Assembly: GCA_045630265.1 (NCBI GenBank)
Contig: JAZQSV010000018.1
Span: 1-16,768, forward strand
From: UMGS1279 sp045630265
GTDB lineage: Bacteria; Bacillota; Clostridia; Oscillospirales; Acutalibacteraceae
Reading direction: 5' to 3'
Length of the DNA stretch: 16,768 nucleotides
Positions 14,590 to 16,768 of this stretch are shown piece by piece. The translations under genes were made by a program, and so were the position numbers. A model generated the notes under the pieces. That model had not been told where the DNA came from and ran no database searches. It was given only the letters and a program-made list of their open reading frames with translations. How positions within the stretch are numbered: position 1 is the stretch's first letter; each line of letters opens with the position of its first letter.

Positions 14590-15522
14590 ATGAATAACGT
14601 AAATTCTCCTACAGCGGCAGAAATGGCAAAAATACGCAGAAGAGAACGTTTTAAAGGCGACTTAACACACTATTTAATGTTTGCGCCCTTCTTCATTCTT
14701 TTCTTCATCTTTACAATTTTGCCGGTTATTACATCTGTAGTTTTAAGCTTTTTCGATTTTGACTCGGTTTCTATGCCGCGTTTCATTGGTTTTGAAAACT
14801 ACCTTCGTATGTTCCTTCAGGACGACGTTTTCCCGAAGGCACTCAGCAACACCTTAACCCTTGCAATTATTACAGGACCTATCGGTTTTGCTCTTGCCTT
14901 CTTCCTTGCTTGGATGGTTAATGAGTTCGGTCCTACCGTTCGTACCTTCCTTTCCTTCCTTTTCTATGCTCCTGCACTTGGTGGTAGCGCATACTTCATT
15001 TGGCAGATGCTGTTTAGCGGCGACTCCTACGGTTATATAAACGGTACGCTAATGTCGCTCGGCCTTATCGTAACACCTATTCAGTGGTTGCAAAGCGCCG
15101 AATATGCAATGCCTGTTATATGTATAGTTCAGTTGTGGCTGAGTATGGGTACTACCTTCCTCTCTAACATTTCGGGTCTTCAAAACGTTAACCCCGAACT
15201 TTACGAGGCAGGCGCTATTGACGGAATCAGAAACCGTTGGCAGGAACTTTGGTACATAACCATTCCTTCTATGAAGAGCATTTTGATGTTCGGTGTTGTT
15301 ATGCAAATCCAGGCCGCCTTCTCGGTTAGCGTTGTTCCGCAAACCCTTTGCGGATATCCTAGTGTTAACAACGCAACCGACACACTCCTTTTGTTACTAA
15401 CCGATGTTGGTGCTTCAAGGTATGAAATGGGTTATGCAGCAGCTATGTCTGTTGTGCTCTTTATAATGATGTCAGTTTCTAAGAACCTACTTGGTAAAGT
15501 AGTTAATATGGCGGGGAGGTAG
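14590..15522 (+). CDS. sugar-type ABC transporter permease, first subunit (MalF/UgpA-like)
   Basis: A membrane subunit of a CUT1 importer, 310 residues with about six helices. A basic cytoplasmic N-terminus (about 1-25) is followed by the first helix (30-55) and then the SFFDFDSVSMPRFIGFENYLRMF extracellular segment common to this family. The EAA loop, which binds the shared ATPase, lies at about 204-227 (LYEAGAIDGIRNRWQELWYIT). AAGGAGG at 14574-14580 overlaps the stop codon of the binding-protein gene and is 9 nt from the ATG, so expression is coupled. No ATPase gene is seen nearby, as is usual for systems that use an MsmX-like ATPase. Confidence 0.93.
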   Translation: MNNVNSPTAAEMAKIRRRERFKGDLTHYLMFAPFFILFFIFTILPVITSVVLSFFDFDSVSMPRFIGFENYLRMFLQDDVFPKALSNTLTLAIITGPIGFALAFFLAWMVNEFGPTVRTFLSFLFYAPALGGSAYFIWQMLFSGDSYGYINGTLMSLGLIVTPIQWLQSAEYAMPVICIVQLWLSMGTTFLSNISGLQNVNPELYEAGAIDGIRNRWQELWYITIPSMKSILMFGVVMQIQAAFSVSVVPQTLCGYPSVNNATDTLLLLLTDVGASRYEMGYAAAMSVVLFIMMSVSKNLLGKVVNMAGR

Positions 15523-15529
15523 TGTTTGA

Positions 15530-16447
15530 ATGAATAATACGTTAAGTAATGCAGAATCACGCCGTCTCCAAAGACTTCGCTTAAAGGCAACCCGCCGCGA
15601 CCAGTATAAAAGGTACACCCGTTCGGGAGCAAGTAACTTCTTTTATACCGTATTTTTAGTACTTTTCGGTGCTTTCTCTGTTTTACCAATGGTTTATTGC
15701 GTAATCACCTCCTTTAAACCGTTGGATGAGCTTTTGGTTTTCCCGCCCCGTTTTTACGTTGTCAATCCCACAACCGAAAACTACGTATTGCTTCCCAGCA
15801 TTATGGATAACCTTACAGTTCCTTTTTCAAGGTACGCTTTTAACAGTATCTTCATAAGCGTTGTTACAACCTTCTTCCACGTTTTGGTAGCAGCAGCTGC
15901 TGCCTATGTTCTTTCCAAGACAAAGATTAAGGGTAAAAAACTTATCTTTACCATTATTCAGATGTCACTTCTTTACAACGCATATACACTTAGTATTCCG
16001 CGTTATCTCATATTCTCTTATATGGGACTAATTGATACCTACTGGGTATATATCTTACCTGCAATTCCTTCTTCAATGGGCGTTTTCCTTATGAAGCAGT
16101 TTATGGATTCCAACATTCCTGATCCGCTTATTGAGGCCGCCAAGATAGATGGTGCAGGCCCATTCCAGATTTTCTGGAAAATTGCAATGCCCAACGTTAG
16201 ACCTGCTTGGCTAACACTTACCCTTTTCTCCTTTAGAGATATGTGGTCATTACAACCTGCAGGTACAATTTTCACTGAAGAACTTAAAACACTTCCCGTA
16301 GCGGCGGCAACGGTTGCCCAGGGTGGTTTGTCCCGACAAGGCGCGTCTATGGCAATTACAGTGCTTTTGATGATTCCGCCTATCTTGGTTTACCTTGTAT
16401 CACAGCGAAGCGTTACCAAGACTATGAGCAGCTCGGGTATTAAATAA
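15530..16447 (+). CDS. sugar-type ABC transporter permease, second subunit (MalG/UgpE-like)
   Basis: The partner permease, 305 residues. It starts with an unusually basic cytoplasmic stretch (about 10-32), then a first helix (35-60) and the SFKPLDELLVFPPRF segment found just outside the first helix of MalG-type permeases. The EAA loop is at 201-223 (IEAAKIDGAGPFQIFWKIAMP). GGGGAGG at 15513-15519 lies 10 nt before the ATG at 15530, inside the end of the preceding gene, and only 7 bp separate the two genes. Together they form the membrane pore served by the 976-residue binding protein. Confidence 0.93.
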   Translation: MNNTLSNAESRRLQRLRLKATRRDQYKRYTRSGASNFFYTVFLVLFGAFSVLPMVYCVITSFKPLDELLVFPPRFYVVNPTTENYVLLPSIMDNLTVPFSRYAFNSIFISVVTTFFHVLVAAAAAYVLSKTKIKGKKLIFTIIQMSLLYNAYTLSIPRYLIFSYMGLIDTYWVYILPAIPSSMGVFLMKQFMDSNIPDPLIEAAKIDGAGPFQIFWKIAMPNVRPAWLTLTLFSFRDMWSLQPAGTIFTEELKTLPVAAATVAQGGLSRQGASMAITVLLMIPPILVYLVSQRSVTKTMSSSGIK

Positions 16448-16466
16448 GCATAGGAGGAAGGTTAAT

Positions 16467-16768
16467 ATGACAAAGATTAACAATACTAAAAAAGCTTTGT
16501 GTAAAATATCTGCTTTTCTTCTGGTGCTTTTAATGCTTACCTCTATTTTTGCGGTAAGCGCATCTGCAGAAAATATAGGAGAAAGCGCCTCAGATAATTA
16601 CACATACTGGGCGAATACAACAGGCAGGAGCGATTTTCCTGTTTCTTCCACTCCTATGTATGAGCTTGATAGGGTTATTACAGGTGCGGATTTAGGCATC
16701 TCCGCATTTAATGACTCAAGAGATATTTTTACAGACGCAAAAGGTCTTATATACGTAATGGACACCGG
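16467..16768 (+). CDS. secreted protein, possible NHL-type beta-propeller (3' end outside window)
   Basis: The frame is open to the window edge, so only the first 100 residues are visible. AGGAGG at 16452-16457, 9 nt before the ATG, and a 19-bp gap after the second permease gene place it in the same operon. The N-terminus KALCKISAFLLVLLMLTSIF is a signal peptide, probably cut after AVSASA. The visible mature part ends DIFTDAKGLIYVMDTG, which resembles one strand set of an NHL repeat (pattern D-I-x-D-x-x-G-x-I-Y-V-x-D-T). That single match suggests, but does not prove, an extracellular beta-propeller linked to the transporter. Confidence 0.65.
   Translation, partial: MTKINNTKKALCKISAFLLVLLMLTSIFAVSASAENIGESASDNYTYWANTTGRSDFPVSSTPMYELDRVITGADLGISAFNDSRDIFTDAKGLIYVMDT

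Noticed and set aside
1..16768. tRNA or rRNA genes
   Set aside because: I found no tRNA cloverleaf with a TTCGANNC arm and no rRNA-like stretch in the gaps. A tRNAscan-SE run would settle it.

Overview
The window reads as chromosome of a low-GC Gram-positive bacterium of the class Clostridia, probably an uncultured gut-type Oscillospirales or Ruminococcaceae relative. The evidence is strong GGAGG-type ribosome binding sites before nearly every gene, TTG starts, a rplM-rpsI pair, a lipobox lipoprotein, AT-rich intergenic DNA and several solute transporters. I cannot name the species. Every gene I accept lies on the + strand.

Layout. (1) 1-1770: a cardiolipin synthase gene with its own promoter and hairpin terminator. 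(2) 1790-2853: the ribosomal protein operon rplM-rpsI (L13, S9), with helically phased A-tracts upstream of a near-consensus promoter and a strong terminator after it. (3) 2854-3234: noncoding DNA packed with palindromes and a duplicated repeat of about 50 bp. (4) 3235-4638: a COG2509-type FAD-dependent dehydrogenase with a four-cysteine cluster. (5) 4660-4867: an imperfect palindrome of about 105 bp that contains a consensus promoter, then a leader with two hairpins. (6) 4896-10878: a complete peptide ABC importer, oppBCDF plus the substrate-binding lipoprotein, closed by a strong terminator. (7) 10879-11644: noncoding, with a possible structured RNA in its first 200 bp. (8) 11645 to the end: a CUT1-type ABC importer operon with a very large binding protein, two permeases, no ATPase gene, and the start of a secreted protein cut by the window edge.

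The standout observation is the Opp binding protein (9009-10772). Its segments are in the wrong order. The part that is C-terminal in every OppA/DppA-type protein I know sits directly behind the lipoprotein signal peptide. The usual N-terminal lobe follows, and the protein stops where the C-terminal part should begin. Each part is present once and in frame, so this looks like a natural circular permutation rather than a truncation or frameshift.

How the genes work together: OppBCDF plus the permuted lipoprotein should import peptides. The second operon should import a carbohydrate or glycan-derived oligosaccharide, captured by a secreted 976-residue protein that joins two jelly-roll-like domains to a family 1 solute-binding domain. 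It presumably borrows a shared MsmX/MalK-like ATPase encoded elsewhere. The remaining genes are housekeeping (cardiolipin synthesis, ribosome, redox).
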